From Anaerobiospirillum sp. (GTDB lineage Bacteria > Pseudomonadota > Gammaproteobacteria > Enterobacterales > Succinivibrionaceae), in assembly GCA_029258325.1 (NCBI GenBank), contig JARHZF010000002.1:1-47703 (forward strand): DNA of 47,703 bases. Direction: 5' to 3'. Of this stretch, positions 1 through 8,583 are shown piece by piece. The notes beneath the pieces are model-generated. The model was not told the DNA's origin. It saw only the letters and a program-made list of their open reading frames with translations, and made no database searches. Positions within the stretch are counted from its first letter, which is position 1. The number at the start of each line of letters is the position of its first letter. The position numbers and the translations under genes were made by a program.

Positions 1-1667
1 CTATGTTCTAGAGTGATAACAACTACATCTTTAACATTAACATCTTCTTTTAAATACATTTCTATCATATTTAAAGAGAATCTCTTATCACCTATTTTAA
101 CGATTCTATCTTTTCTACCTAAAATAAAAAAATGAGAGTCATCTATAAAATTAAGCTTATCCTCAATAATTACTTCATCATTTATAAGATGGGATTTTAT
201 ATATAGATTTTCATCTCTTGTAGTAAATGTAATACCATCAAATAAAGTCCAAACAAGATCTTCATTTGTAACATATCTAGTAGCAATAATACCTGTTTCA
301 GTACTTCCATAAATTTCCTGAATACCAATATTAGACCATTTATAGAAATTTTGAACTTGTTCAAAGTTAATTTTACCACCTGCAGACATAACTAAAGAAA
401 ACTTAGGAGCTTTTAAATTAAAATCAAGTTTATTAATAAAAGCAGGACTTGTTATAAAAGCACACTTTCTATCAAAAGTATTTAATTGCTCTGGAATTTC
501 TATACTTAAATTATTAACCTTTATATGTGAGCAAAAAGGCATAAAAAATACAAAAGATAAGCCATATAAATGTAAAGGATGAACTGAAGCATAAAGAGAG
601 TCCACATAAAGATCATCTTGCATATTATCTAAAAATAGACGTGCCTCATCCTCCATATTTTTGATGGTTTTGATAATGCATTTAGGTTTGCCTGTACTAC
701 CTGATGTATATAAGTAAATTTTACTATTTAAATCTATAGTTGAAATTAGGTTAAGTATATCTTCACTTAGATTAGTGATATCTTGTATTTCAAATCTTCT
801 ATCAAGTACAGCTATATCTTTATCATCATCTAAAGAATATAAAGAACATAAAATAGGTGTTTTCTTACACATTAAAATAGCAAAGAATGAAGCTGTAAAA
901 TGTAATACATCCTTTGCTGTTATTATAATTTTATCTTCTTTTAATGTTTTTATATATTCATAATACAAAGAAATTAAAGATTGTACATGCGATACTGTAT
1001 ATACTTCTTTTTTATCAAAAATAACAATATCCTCTTTGTGTCTATTTACATTAAACCACTCTAAAAACGAATATTTAAAAAACATTTTTTTATTTTTCCA
1101 TATAGCAAAATGTCTAAAGATAAATTCACCAATAAATAATGTACCTATAGCAATATAGGATATACATCCATTATATAAAAACCATAGTTCTATATCTTTG
1201 ATAAAGGCTGTATAAAAAGCAATTAAACCATTAATTACAAAAAAAACTATCCAAACTTTAGTTAGATTTCTTGTGTAACTAATAGCATATTTATCTAAAT
1301 ATTTATCCTTTAATCTTGCAAATCTTTCAATTATTGGCATATTAGTAAATAAAGACATGCTAAATAAATAAAATAGATAAGTATTAACAAGTACAGGATA
1401 ATAGAACATTAAATCATGATCTTTTAAAACTAAAGAAAATGATATAAATGTCAGTAAAATAAATAGATAAAAGATAAAAGTCTTTTTCTTATTAGATTTT
1501 TCTCTCTCAACTATACTTTTTAAAATAAATATAGTTATAAAAAAAATTATGGCATATCTAGTTTTATCTAAACTATATGCTAGATAAAAAATAATAGGCC
1601 ATAAGAAAAATAGAACTTTTATAATTGCTGAAAATATAAATTTAATAATATATTGCCTCTTATTCAA
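1..1667 (-). CDS. APE-type membrane protein fused to AMP-ligase (3' end missing)
   Basis: This is an open frame of about 555 codons that continues past the left edge. The first ~200 residues are hydrophobic with several membrane-spanning stretches. An adenylate-forming domain follows, with the phosphate-binding motif YLYTSGSTGKPK at about residues 316-327, EIYGSTETG at about 450 and GRKDRIVKIGDKRFS near the C-terminal hinge. In aryl polyene clusters a COG4648-like membrane protein and an acyl/aryl AMP-ligase usually lie next to each other as separate genes (ApeG and ApeH in my recollection); here both lie in one frame. The ligase would activate the aryl starter acid and load it on an ACP. The start is uncertain: a TTG at 1667 overlaps the ACP stop, and the first in-frame ATG, near 1409, would cut off the first membrane segments. 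No stop codon interrupts the frame in my translation. Confidence 0.8.
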   Translation of the reverse strand, partial: MNKRQYIIKFIFSAIIKVLFFLWPIIFYLAYSLDKTRYAIIFFITIFILKSIVEREKSNKKKTFIFYLFILLTFISFSLVLKDHDLMFYYPVLVNTYLFYLFSMSLFTNMPIIERFARLKDKYLDKYAISYTRNLTKVWIVFFVINGLIAFYTAFIKDIELWFLYNGCISYIAIGTLFIGEFIFRHFAIWKNKKMFFKYSFLEWFNVNRHKEDIVIFDKKEVYTVSHVQSLISLYYEYIKTLKEDKIIITAKDVLHFTASFFAILMCKKTPILCSLYSLDDDKDIAVLDRRFEIQDITNLSEDILNLISTIDLNSKIYLYTSGSTGKPKCIIKTIKNMEDEARLFLDNMQDDLYVDSLYASVHPLHLYGLSFVFFMPFCSHIKVNNLSIEIPEQLNTFDRKCAFITSPAFINKLDFNLKAPKFSLVMSAGGKINFEQVQNFYKWSNIGIQEIYGSTETGIIATRYVTNEDLVWTLFDGITFTTRDENLYIKSHLINDEVIIEDKLNFIDDSHFFILGRKDRIVKIGDKRFSLNMIEMYLKEDVNVKDVVVITLEH

Positions 1668-1911
1668 GATTTTCAAGAGTTGCTATTACATCTACAACAT
1701 CTTGAACTGTTCTTACTGATTTAAACATTTCAGGTTGAACTTTTTTGCCTGTTTTCTTTTGAATAAAAACAATCATATCAACAGCATCAATACTATCTAA
1801 ATCAAGATCTTCAAATAAATTAGTTTCTAATGTAACTGTATCTGGATCTATTTCAAACAATTGATTTAAAATTTTTTTAAACTCTTCAAAGATGTCTTCT
1901 TTAGTTCTCAT
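1660..1911 (-). CDS. apeF: Acyl carrier protein (aryl polyene type)
   Basis: This 83-residue protein has the ACP fold pattern with the DLDSIDAVD motif. Ser40 is the expected attachment site for 4'-phosphopantetheine. It lies 11 bp downstream of a second ACP gene, as the ApeE/ApeF pair does in aryl polyene clusters, where the two carry the growing polyene on a type II PKS-like system. It overlaps the start of the downstream membrane/ligase gene, so the two are probably translationally coupled. The assignment to F rather than E rests on gene order only. Confidence 0.85.
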   Translation of the reverse strand: MRTKEDIFEEFKKILNQLFEIDPDTVTLETNLFEDLDLDSIDAVDMIVFIQKKTGKKVQPEMFKSVRTVQDVVDVIATLENLE

Positions 1912-1922
1912 AGTTATAACCT

Positions 1923-2177
1923 CTACTTTTGGCTTTCTATAAACTTAGCTAAAGTTTGTACTGAGTAGAAATGCTCTCTCATTTGCTCATTTTCTGCAGA
2001 TAAAAGAACATTGTATTTATTTTTAATAGCTAGACCTAATTCTAATGCATCTATTGAATCAAGACCTAGACCATCATTAAACAAAGGATCTTCTGTAATG
2101 ATATCATCTACTGTAATATCCTCTAAATTTAATGTATCTATAATTAATTGTTTAATTTCTAATTCAAGATTTGACAT
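1923..2177 (-). CDS. apeE: Acyl carrier protein (aryl polyene type)
   Basis: This 84-residue ACP has the motif GLGLDSIDALELG, with Ser41 as the expected phosphopantetheine site. It is the first of two tandem ACPs and is closely followed by the second. Immediately upstream is a lysophospholipid-acyltransferase-like gene, which matches the usual APE order of acyltransferase, ACP, ACP. The two ACPs differ clearly in sequence, so they are not a recent duplication and may serve different steps. Confidence 0.87.
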   Translation of the reverse strand: MSNLELEIKQLIIDTLNLEDITVDDIITEDPLFNDGLGLDSIDALELGLAIKNKYNVLLSAENEQMREHFYSVQTLAKFIESQK

Positions 2178-2187
2178 ATTATTCTCT

Positions 2188-2958
2188 CTATTTTAGATAT
2201 GATAGGATAAGGCTACGTATATTTTCTGTTAAATGACGAGCTCCTATAGAGTATTCTTTGTCTCCATAATCACTCTTTAGATCATTAACTGAAATAAATT
2301 TTTTAAAGTAAATATTGAAAATAGGTGCATTATTATAAATATGATACCATCTACAATTTTTACCTAAAAAGTTTTCACTACAATGAATGTGAAATAGCAT
2401 AATACTACACTGACATCTTAATGCTAACTGTGCAAAACCTCTTTTAAGCTTTATATCTTTGTTAAAATCGGTACGAGTTCCTTCAGGAAATATTAGAATT
2501 TTTTCACCATTTGAAATCTTTTCTTTTATTTCACTTAATTTATCTTCAGTGCGTGAGTTTACTATATACCCTGCAGTGTTTACTACATTTTGTAAAAAGA
2601 AATTATTAGCAATTGATTCTTTTACAATACAATTTAAATTAGGTATTTTAGAAGCTAAAATTACATAATCAATATAAGTAGGATGATTAGCTATAATAAG
2701 ACCACCCTCTTTACTTAAATCTTCTAAATTATGAAAGTTCACATCATAAGCTCTACAGAACTTAGATATATTTAGCATTATATTAAAGCTTACTTGTATT
2801 GCTTTTTTTGCTTTTATATGAATAAGCTTTGAATTGTCTTTATATCTTATTTTTAAATAATTAAAATAAGTTAAAGACAAAAAGGCCCCACCTATAAAAA
2901 CATACACAAAGCACATAGTAGTAATACACCATCGCCATAAATGATAATATATTTTCAT
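2188..2958 (-). CDS. apeD: Lysophospholipid acyltransferase-like protein of the APE cluster
   Basis: This protein of about 256 residues belongs to the PlsC/LPLAT family. The catalytic HX4D motif is in NHPTYIDY (about His92 and Asp97), followed by the FPEGTRTDF motif near residue 158. A hydrophobic N-terminal segment (about residues 8-32) should anchor it in the inner membrane. In APE clusters such enzymes are thought to attach the polyene or a fatty chain to the lipid anchor. I chose the ATG at 2958, which has AAAGG five bases upstream; a GTG two codons earlier overlaps that ribosome site. It follows the chain-length-factor gene by 9 bp. The gene letter comes from cluster order. Confidence 0.82.
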   Translation of the reverse strand: MKIYYHLWRWCITTMCFVYVFIGGAFLSLTYFNYLKIRYKDNSKLIHIKAKKAIQVSFNIMLNISKFCRAYDVNFHNLEDLSKEGGLIIANHPTYIDYVILASKIPNLNCIVKESIANNFFLQNVVNTAGYIVNSRTEDKLSEIKEKISNGEKILIFPEGTRTDFNKDIKLKRGFAQLALRCQCSIMLFHIHCSENFLGKNCRWYHIYNNAPIFNIYFKKFISVNDLKSDYGDKEYSIGARHLTENIRSLILSYLK

Positions 2959-2967
2959 AGACACCTT

Positions 2968-3627
2968 TTATTTATTTTTTTTATAAAGAGATAAAAACTT
3001 TAAACTTAAAGGTAGATTACCATCTATAAGAGATAATTCTCCTTTTACTTTCTCTATATCAAAACTACCGTTTGCCTCAAATAAAAAAGCATTAGCATAA
3101 GAGATTGATTTTATATCCTTAAGTTTTTCCTCATAAAAAGAAGGTAGGACTGAATCAAAATCAACATATAAAACTTTCTTATATCCAAACATTATAAAAT
3201 TTAATGTTTCATATAAACCTTGTATAAAGGTATTGTAACCACTAGCTATAGAACTATAAGGTAGTCTTAATTTACTACTAATAAGAAATTGAGATGGACA
3301 ATTATTATGTACAGACATAGTAAAATCAGTAGGAGATACATCCAAATTTTCAGCTATAGCCTTTAAAATTTTTCCACTTCTATCTAATTCACCATGTCTA
3401 CTTGAAAAAACTAAAGCATCTATATTATCTTTTAAAAATGTATTAGATAGCTCAATAGCAAGTTTAGCACCTTGACTTAATCTTCTTGATAAAATCATAG
3501 GTATTTTTATCTTTTGTGTATTTATATTATTATAAATAGATTCTAAATTATCTGATAACTTTGCGATCTCATCATCATCAGATAATATTAAAGATCTTAC
3601 TTCAAGTAAATTAAGTAAATTACTCAT
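2968..3627 (-). CDS. apeC: Ketoacyl synthase-like chain length factor
   Basis: This 219-residue protein resembles the N-terminal ketoacyl-synthase half (Ketoacyl-synt_2 family) found in APE clusters. The stretch ALVFSSRHGELDRS and the later SVHNNCPSQFLISS are characteristic. At the place where a true ketosynthase has its nucleophilic cysteine (the CASG region) this protein reads SSIASGYNTF, so it should be catalytically dead. That fits a chain-length factor that pairs with an active ketosynthase encoded elsewhere in the cluster, outside this window. It sits between the methyltransferase and acyltransferase genes with gaps of about 10 bp. Confidence 0.82.
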   Translation of the reverse strand: MSNLLNLLEVRSLILSDDDEIAKLSDNLESIYNNINTQKIKIPMILSRRLSQGAKLAIELSNTFLKDNIDALVFSSRHGELDRSGKILKAIAENLDVSPTDFTMSVHNNCPSQFLISSKLRLPYSSIASGYNTFIQGLYETLNFIMFGYKKVLYVDFDSVLPSFYEEKLKDIKSISYANAFLFEANGSFDIEKVKGELSLIDGNLPLSLKFLSLYKKNK

Positions 3628-3639
3628 AAGAAAATATAG

Positions 3640-4707
3640 TTAATCCTTTAATGAACAGATTAATAAACTATCACCTGTTATATTATGCTCATAAATATTA
3701 TCAATCTTTAGACCAGCTAAATCTATTAATCTTAAAAAATCATCATATGAATAGAATCTACTATTACCATTTGCCATAGCTGTAAAATAAAGAGAGCTTG
3801 CATTTAAACTAAATGTTGCAGCTTCAAATTTTTGTATATCCCAAAACAATTCTTGAATAAAAAGCTTATTCTCTTTGCCTAAAGCTTTTGCTATTTTCTT
3901 TAAAATAAATACAATTTGTTCTTTTGAGAAACAATCAAGAAATTGACTTAACCAAAAATTCTTATTATTTGGTAAATCATCTTCTTGTAAAATATTCATA
4001 GGGTAATAGTTAATTCTATCTTTGAATCCTGTTTTATTGATATTTTCTTTAGCTAATAATATTTGCTCTTGTAAATCGACAATAGACATTTTTACATCTT
4101 TATTATATTTACAACAAGCTAAAGACCATTTTCCTGTATTACCACCAATATCCACTAATTCTTTTATATTATAAGAAAATACTTTTTCTAACATAAAATT
4201 AGCAGATGTATCAGAGTAGTAATGATCAAAATCGAACCAACTTTTTTGTGTTTGCTCTGGTAGAGAAGATAAGCCTTTATATATTGTTTCCCATTCGCCA
4301 AACACCTTAAGACCTTCAGGCTTACCTAATTTGAATGATTCTTTTAAGGAGAATAAACCTTGATAACATACATCTAAGGTAAAATTCATATTTACTATAG
4401 TCATTTTATCTGTAATTATAAAATGACCCATCTTAGTAATTTTATATTTATCATTATCAAAATAAATAAGATTAAAACTAAGACCACAATCTAAAAGTAA
4501 TTGTAATGCGTACTCTGATAATTCTATTTTGTCTTTTAGTTTTTCAAAAGATAAACCATCTTTATAGTTATCATCTAAAGAGGATAAAATATTAAAATCT
4601 CTTAAACAAACTGTTGCCATAAAAACCATAGGGGCAAAAGCAAGCTTTTGAGCGTTGCTTATTGCCTCTAGAGCTGTCATTTTATCTTCAGTATATTCTT
4701 TAATCAC
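3640..4707 (-). CDS. SAM-dependent methyltransferase of the APE cluster
   Basis: This protein of about 355 residues resembles class I O-methyltransferases of the plant-like AdoMet_MTase_2 type. The N-terminal ~150 residues look like a winged-helix dimerisation domain. The SAM-binding motif VDIGGNTGKWS lies near residue 187, with the acidic strand-2 residue in MSIVDLQEQ. In APE clusters a methyltransferase probably methylates the aryl ring or its hydroxyl; the exact substrate here is inferred. The start is ambiguous: GTG at 4707, or an in-frame ATG nine codons later that also has a weak purine-rich upstream site. It is second in the operon, 15 bp after the lipoprotein gene. The position corresponds to ApeB if letters follow gene order. 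Confidence 0.78.
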   Translation of the reverse strand: MIKEYTEDKMTALEAISNAQKLAFAPMVFMATVCLRDFNILSSLDDNYKDGLSFEKLKDKIELSEYALQLLLDCGLSFNLIYFDNDKYKITKMGHFIITDKMTIVNMNFTLDVCYQGLFSLKESFKLGKPEGLKVFGEWETIYKGLSSLPEQTQKSWFDFDHYYSDTSANFMLEKVFSYNIKELVDIGGNTGKWSLACCKYNKDVKMSIVDLQEQILLAKENINKTGFKDRINYYPMNILQEDDLPNNKNFWLSQFLDCFSKEQIVFILKKIAKALGKENKLFIQELFWDIQKFEAATFSLNASSLYFTAMANGNSRFYSYDDFLRLIDLAGLKIDNIYEHNITGDSLLICSLKD

Positions 4708-4722
4708 AGCTACAACCTATAT

Positions 4723-5109
4723 TTAGATATGTTTTGAAAAGTTTAATTTAATATCTTCATATAAGTTATTTACCCAATGGTTATATTTATTGTGAATATG
4801 ACCATCTTCAGCTTTTAAATTTGCACTACTTACATAATTGATACTAAATGTCTTATTATTGTAAGGAATACGAATTTTTGCATTGTGTGAACGTACATTA
4901 AGTTCAGCAGTAATTACACCTTGTGCGTCAGATTTTACAACCCAACCACGGTTAACTAAAGCTTCTCTAATTGATTGCTTTACAGTTGCTGTAGTCATTC
5001 CTTGAGGAACTTCACCTTGAGGATTTTCAATAACTTGAGTATAAGAGCTACATCCTACAAAGAAATATGTAACAACAGAAAGAAATAATAATTTAATTGT
5101 ATTTTTCAT
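4723..5109 (-). CDS. Small lipoprotein, first gene of the APE operon
   Basis: This 128-residue protein has a lipoprotein signal peptide with lipobox FVGC (Cys20), so it should be lipid-anchored in an outer or inner membrane leaflet facing the periplasm. The mature part contains a small alpha/beta-looking domain with VKQSIREALVNRGW, the pattern of an amphipathic helix followed by strands. Similar small lipoproteins begin many APE clusters; their function is not established to my knowledge. An AGGT-type ribosome site precedes the ATG. No upstream gene is close, so transcription of the operon probably begins in the gap 5110-5280. Confidence 0.75.
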   Translation of the reverse strand: MKNTIKLLFLSVVTYFFVGCSSYTQVIENPQGEVPQGMTTATVKQSIREALVNRGWVVKSDAQGVITAELNVRSHNAKIRIPYNNKTFSINYVSSANLKAEDGHIHNKYNHWVNNLYEDIKLNFSKHI

Positions 5110-5134
5110 AAAATTTACCTAAAAAAAAATATAA

Positions 5135-5159
5135 CATTCAAATTGTATCATATTGAATG
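5135..5159 (-). promoter_or_regulatory. Inverted repeat in APE operon leader, possible operator
   Basis: The sequence CATTCAA, 11 bases, TTGAATG forms a 7-bp inverted repeat about 26-50 bases upstream of the first APE gene. The spacer contains TATGAT/TACAAT-like -10 candidates on the minus strand. No convincing -35 box is visible. This may be an operator, but in a sequence this AT-rich a chance match is possible. Confidence 0.3.
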
Positions 5160-5280
5160 CTAAAAATTATTATTTATATATTTAAATAAATGTAAAAATA
5201 TGAAAAATATAAGTAAATTTTAATAGTTCAAAAGTATTTTATAAAAAGAATGTTTTTTATATTTGCTTCATCAAGATTAA

Positions 5281-5307
5281 AAATAAAAAGGGAACCTAAG
5301 TTCCCTT
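5281..5307 (-). terminator. Intrinsic terminator after flhB
   Basis: AAGGGAAC, loop CTAA, GTTCCCTT gives an 8-bp perfect stem. On the minus strand it is followed by TTTATTT. It lies just downstream of the flhB stop and separates flhB from the APE operon. Confidence 0.85.
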
Positions 5308-5315
5308 CATAAAAA

Positions 5316-6443
5316 TTAAAATCTAAGCTCATCAGGTATTGGTAGATTTCTCTCTAAATCTTTAGGTTTATTTGGTGTTTTACCTTCTTTAAAGTTCTTC
5401 ATACCTAAAACCCATGCTAAAACTTGTGCTACAGCTTGGAATAAACCTCGAGGAATCTCTGCTTTTAAATCTGTAGTAAAGTAAAGCGAACGAGCAAGTG
5501 GAGGCAATTCAAGCACAGGTACATTTGTCTCATATGCAATTTCTTTAATCTTCATTGCAATTTCATCTATACCTTTTGCAACTACAATAGGTGCCTCAGG
5601 TCCATCTGGATCATATTTTAAGGCTACAGCATAGTGCGTAGGATTAGTAACAACAACATCAGCAGTTGGTACATCTTGCATCATACGTCTTGCAGCAACT
5701 TGATACTGCATCTGCCTAATCTTAGATTTGATCTGAGGATTACCTTCTTGCTCTTTATATTCATCCTTAATTTCTTGCTTAGTCATGCGTAATTGCTTTT
5801 TATAGTTCCAAATTTGAAATGGTACATCAATCATAACTATAGGTACCATAGCAAGTACGATAATAAGCATACATACATAAAGTAAGTTAATAGCATCATG
5901 TATGGCACTTAAAGGATTAATAAAGCTTAAGGATAAAATCTTATCTAGCTTTGACTTTAAAATAAAATAACAAAAAGCACCTATAAAAGTTACCTTTAAA
6001 ATACTTTTTATTAACTCAATAACTGAATTTAATGAAAATATACGAGCTATACCTTTAAGTGGGCTTAACTTTGAAAATTTAGGCATCATTGCCTCTTGTG
6101 AAAAGTTAAATCCACCAAGCATAATATTGCCAATAATTGCAAATAAAAGCATGATAGCTGTAATACATATCAATGGAATAGCAATTTGCATAACACCAAA
6201 GGAGAAAATAGCAAACATCTCCTCTTTTGCAAAAATCTCATCTCTTGTTAAAGAGAAAGATCTAAGCATAATATTACGCACACCTATTCCTAAAGAACTT
6301 GAAAAAATCCAGATGGCTATAACGCCTGATAAAAGTACAAATAATGTTCCCGCCTCGCGAGACCGGGGAACCTGTCCTTTTTTCCTCGCATCCTGGATTT
6401 TTTTTCCGGTCGGTTCTTCGGTTTTCTCACCACTATCTGACAT
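5316..6443 (-). CDS. flhB: Flagellar type III export protein FlhB
   Basis: This 375-residue protein has the full FlhB layout. A charged N-terminus (EKTEEPTGKK, ARKKGQVPRSRE) is followed by four membrane segments between about residues 30 and 210, a cytoplasmic linker (EIKDEYKEQEGNP), and the self-cleaving NPTH motif in VVTNPTHYAVALKYD near residue 267. FlhB gates substrate-class switching in the flagellar export apparatus. It starts 13 bp after parE and is followed by a strong terminator, so it is probably cotranscribed with parE. No other flagellar gene is in the window, so flhB is isolated from its usual cluster. The first ~30 codons are unusually GC-rich (see findings). Confidence 0.95.
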   Translation of the reverse strand: MSDSGEKTEEPTGKKIQDARKKGQVPRSREAGTLFVLLSGVIAIWIFSSSLGIGVRNIMLRSFSLTRDEIFAKEEMFAIFSFGVMQIAIPLICITAIMLLFAIIGNIMLGGFNFSQEAMMPKFSKLSPLKGIARIFSLNSVIELIKSILKVTFIGAFCYFILKSKLDKILSLSFINPLSAIHDAINLLYVCMLIIVLAMVPIVMIDVPFQIWNYKKQLRMTKQEIKDEYKEQEGNPQIKSKIRQMQYQVAARRMMQDVPTADVVVTNPTHYAVALKYDPDGPEAPIVVAKGIDEIAMKIKEIAYETNVPVLELPPLARSLYFTTDLKAEIPRGLFQAVAQVLAWVLGMKNFKEGKTPNKPKDLERNLPIPDELRF

Positions 6444-6456
6444 ATATGACTCCTTA

Positions 6457-8358
6457 CTAGTCTATAAGTTCAGCCTTGTCTCCATTTTCCTCAAGCCATT
6501 GACGTCTATCCATAGCTCTCTTTTTAGATAAAAGTTTATCTAAAAGCGAAAATGTTACATCATTATTTTCTTCATCTAAAGTTAATTGCATTAAACGTCT
6601 TGAATCAGGACTTAAAGTAGTCTCTCTTAATTGTTCAGGATTCATCTCACCTAAACCCTTAAAGCGTTGTATTTTAATACTGTCCTTTTTAAAGCCACGT
6701 TTCATTAGTTGCTTTTGCTTTATAGAAAGCTCTGCATCATCTAAAGCATATTCTTTTATTTTGCCACAATCTAATCTATATAAAGGTGGACATGCCACAT
6801 AAACATGACCCTCTTTTACTAATTTTGTAAAGTGACGAACAAATAATGCACATAATAAAGTACCAATATGTAAACCATCAGAGTCAGCATCTGATAATAT
6901 ACAAATTTTATTGTATCTTAAGGTACTTAAATCATCACTATCTGGATCAAGACCCATAGCAACTGATATAGATCTAATTTCCTCTGAAGCTAAAGCAGTT
7001 TGAGCATTAACTTCCCAAGTGTTTAAAATCTTACCACGTAAAGGTAATATAGCTTGATATGATGAATCACGTGCTTGACGAGCTGAACCTCCAGCTGAAT
7101 CACCCTCTACAATAAAGAGCTCACCACGAGATGGATCTGTTGATGTACAATCAACTAACTTACCTGGAAGTTTAGGACCTCGTACAACTTTCTTTCTCTC
7201 AACAACCTTAGCATTAGATTCTCTCTCTTTTGCTGCTGTTATTACAAAATTAGCAATAGCCTTACCAATTTCAGCATTTGCATTTAAATAAAGAGAAAAT
7301 CTATCTTTAACAATACCTTCTACTAAAGATGCACAATGTCTTGAAGATAATTTTTCCTTAGTCTGTCCTGCAAATTGAGGTTCACGTACTTTAATAGCTA
7401 AGATATAAGAACATTTATTCCAAACATCGTCAGCTACTAATTTTAAATTACGTGGTAATAAATTGTGGAGATCACAAAATTCTCTAATAGCGGCAAGTAA
7501 ACCTGATCTAAAACCATTTACATGTGTACCACCCTCTACAGTTGGAATTAGGTTTACATAAGACTCAGATAAAAATTGATTACCATCTACTACCCATGAA
7601 ACAGCAAAACTTACTTCATGATCTTCTGCTTTTATATTTTCAAAATAAGGTTCTTCTGGAAGTAATTCACTTTCTGTTGAGTTTGAACGTAAATACTCTG
7701 CTAAATTACCATCAAAAGACCAAACAACATCTTCATTATTTATCTCATTTATATAATGAACTGTAAGACTATCACATAAAATAGCTTTAGCTTTTAATAG
7801 ATGTTTTATTGCTTTTGCATTAAAATTTGGTGAATCAAAATAAGATTCATCTGGCCAGAATCTAACAGTAGTACCTCTATTGCCTTTTGCACAAGTGCCT
7901 ACTTTTTCAAGTGATTTTGATACTTCACCATTTTCGTATTCTATTTCATAAATAAAACCATCACGTCTAACTTGTGCTACAAGTTTTGTTGATAATGCAT
8001 TTACAACAGAAACACCTACACCATGTAAACCACCAGAGAAAGCATAATTATTATTACTAAACTTACCACCTGCATGCAACTTGCCAAAAATAAGTTCAAT
8101 AGCTGGAATATTTTCAGTAGGATGAATATCAACAGGCATACCTCTACCATCATCTGATACAGATAAAGATCCATCTTGATAAATAATTACTTCAATATTT
8201 TTTGCAAATCCAGAAAGTGCTTCATCAACAGAGTTATCAATAACTTCCATAGCTAAGTGATTTGGACTTTGTGTATCTGTATACATACCTGGTCTACGAC
8301 GAACAGGCTCTAAACCCTCTAAAACCTCAATGGAGGCTCCTGTATAATCTTTTGTCAT
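6457..8358 (-). CDS. parE: DNA topoisomerase IV subunit B
   Basis: This 633-residue GHKL-ATPase type IIA topoisomerase subunit matches ParE in length. Visible motifs are the ATP-site EVIDNSVDEAL, GLHGVGVSVVNALS, the TOPRIM acidic patch EGDSAGGSARQARD, and SDADSDGLHIGTLL for the metal-binding DxD. ParE pairs with ParC to unlink daughter chromosomes; parC is not in this window. The compact length and lack of a large TOPRIM insert favour ParE over GyrB. It lies downstream of cpdA-yqiA, as in enterobacteria, but with a two-component system in between. An extended -10 promoter lies about 70 bp upstream. Confidence 0.95.
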   Translation of the reverse strand: MTKDYTGASIEVLEGLEPVRRRPGMYTDTQSPNHLAMEVIDNSVDEALSGFAKNIEVIIYQDGSLSVSDDGRGMPVDIHPTENIPAIELIFGKLHAGGKFSNNNYAFSGGLHGVGVSVVNALSTKLVAQVRRDGFIYEIEYENGEVSKSLEKVGTCAKGNRGTTVRFWPDESYFDSPNFNAKAIKHLLKAKAILCDSLTVHYINEINNEDVVWSFDGNLAEYLRSNSTESELLPEEPYFENIKAEDHEVSFAVSWVVDGNQFLSESYVNLIPTVEGGTHVNGFRSGLLAAIREFCDLHNLLPRNLKLVADDVWNKCSYILAIKVREPQFAGQTKEKLSSRHCASLVEGIVKDRFSLYLNANAEIGKAIANFVITAAKERESNAKVVERKKVVRGPKLPGKLVDCTSTDPSRGELFIVEGDSAGGSARQARDSSYQAILPLRGKILNTWEVNAQTALASEEIRSISVAMGLDPDSDDLSTLRYNKICILSDADSDGLHIGTLLCALFVRHFTKLVKEGHVYVACPPLYRLDCGKIKEYALDDAELSIKQKQLMKRGFKKDSIKIQRFKGLGEMNPEQLRETTLSPDSRRLMQLTLDEENNDVTFSLLDKLLSKKRAMDRRQWLEENGDKAELID

Positions 8359-8428
8359 GTTATATTAGTATAAAAATTGTTAATAAAATGATTAATATTT
8401 CGTATTAAGAATATATTTTGTTGTTTAC

Positions 8429-8437
8429 ATTATATCA
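8429..8437 (-). promoter_or_regulatory. Extended -10 promoter for parE-flhB
   Basis: On the minus strand TGATATAAT is an extended -10 (TGnTATAAT) located 71-79 bp before the parE start. No clear -35 is seen, as is usual for extended -10 promoters. It lies downstream of the terminator of the sensor-kinase gene, so parE-flhB can be an independent unit. Confidence 0.5.
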
Positions 8438-8501
8438 TAAATTACAGATAAGAAAGCACATGAGTTTTAGTGTATAAAATAATATCTTTTTATTTTTTAA
8501 T

Positions 8502-8565
8502 AAAAAAATGACCTAAGTTCTTTTTATTAAATAGATATTCTTTAATAAAAAGATTAGGTCATTTT
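8502..8565 (-). terminator. Long-stem terminator after the sensor kinase gene
   Basis: AAAATGACCTAA pairs with TTAGGTCATTTT, and inside that CTTTTTATTAAA pairs with TTTAATAAAAAG. The minus strand continues into a run of seven T. It ends the two-component operon. Confidence 0.85.
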
Positions 8566-8583
8566 ATAATAACTATTAAGGTA

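Noticed and set aside
775-963. 62-residue plus-strand frame within the AMP-ligase
   Set aside because: It is antisense to the adenylation-domain reading frame, which carries clear motifs.
6127-6531. 134-residue plus-strand frame across the flhB/parE junction
   Set aside because: It is antisense to two certain genes and its protein shows no recognisable features.
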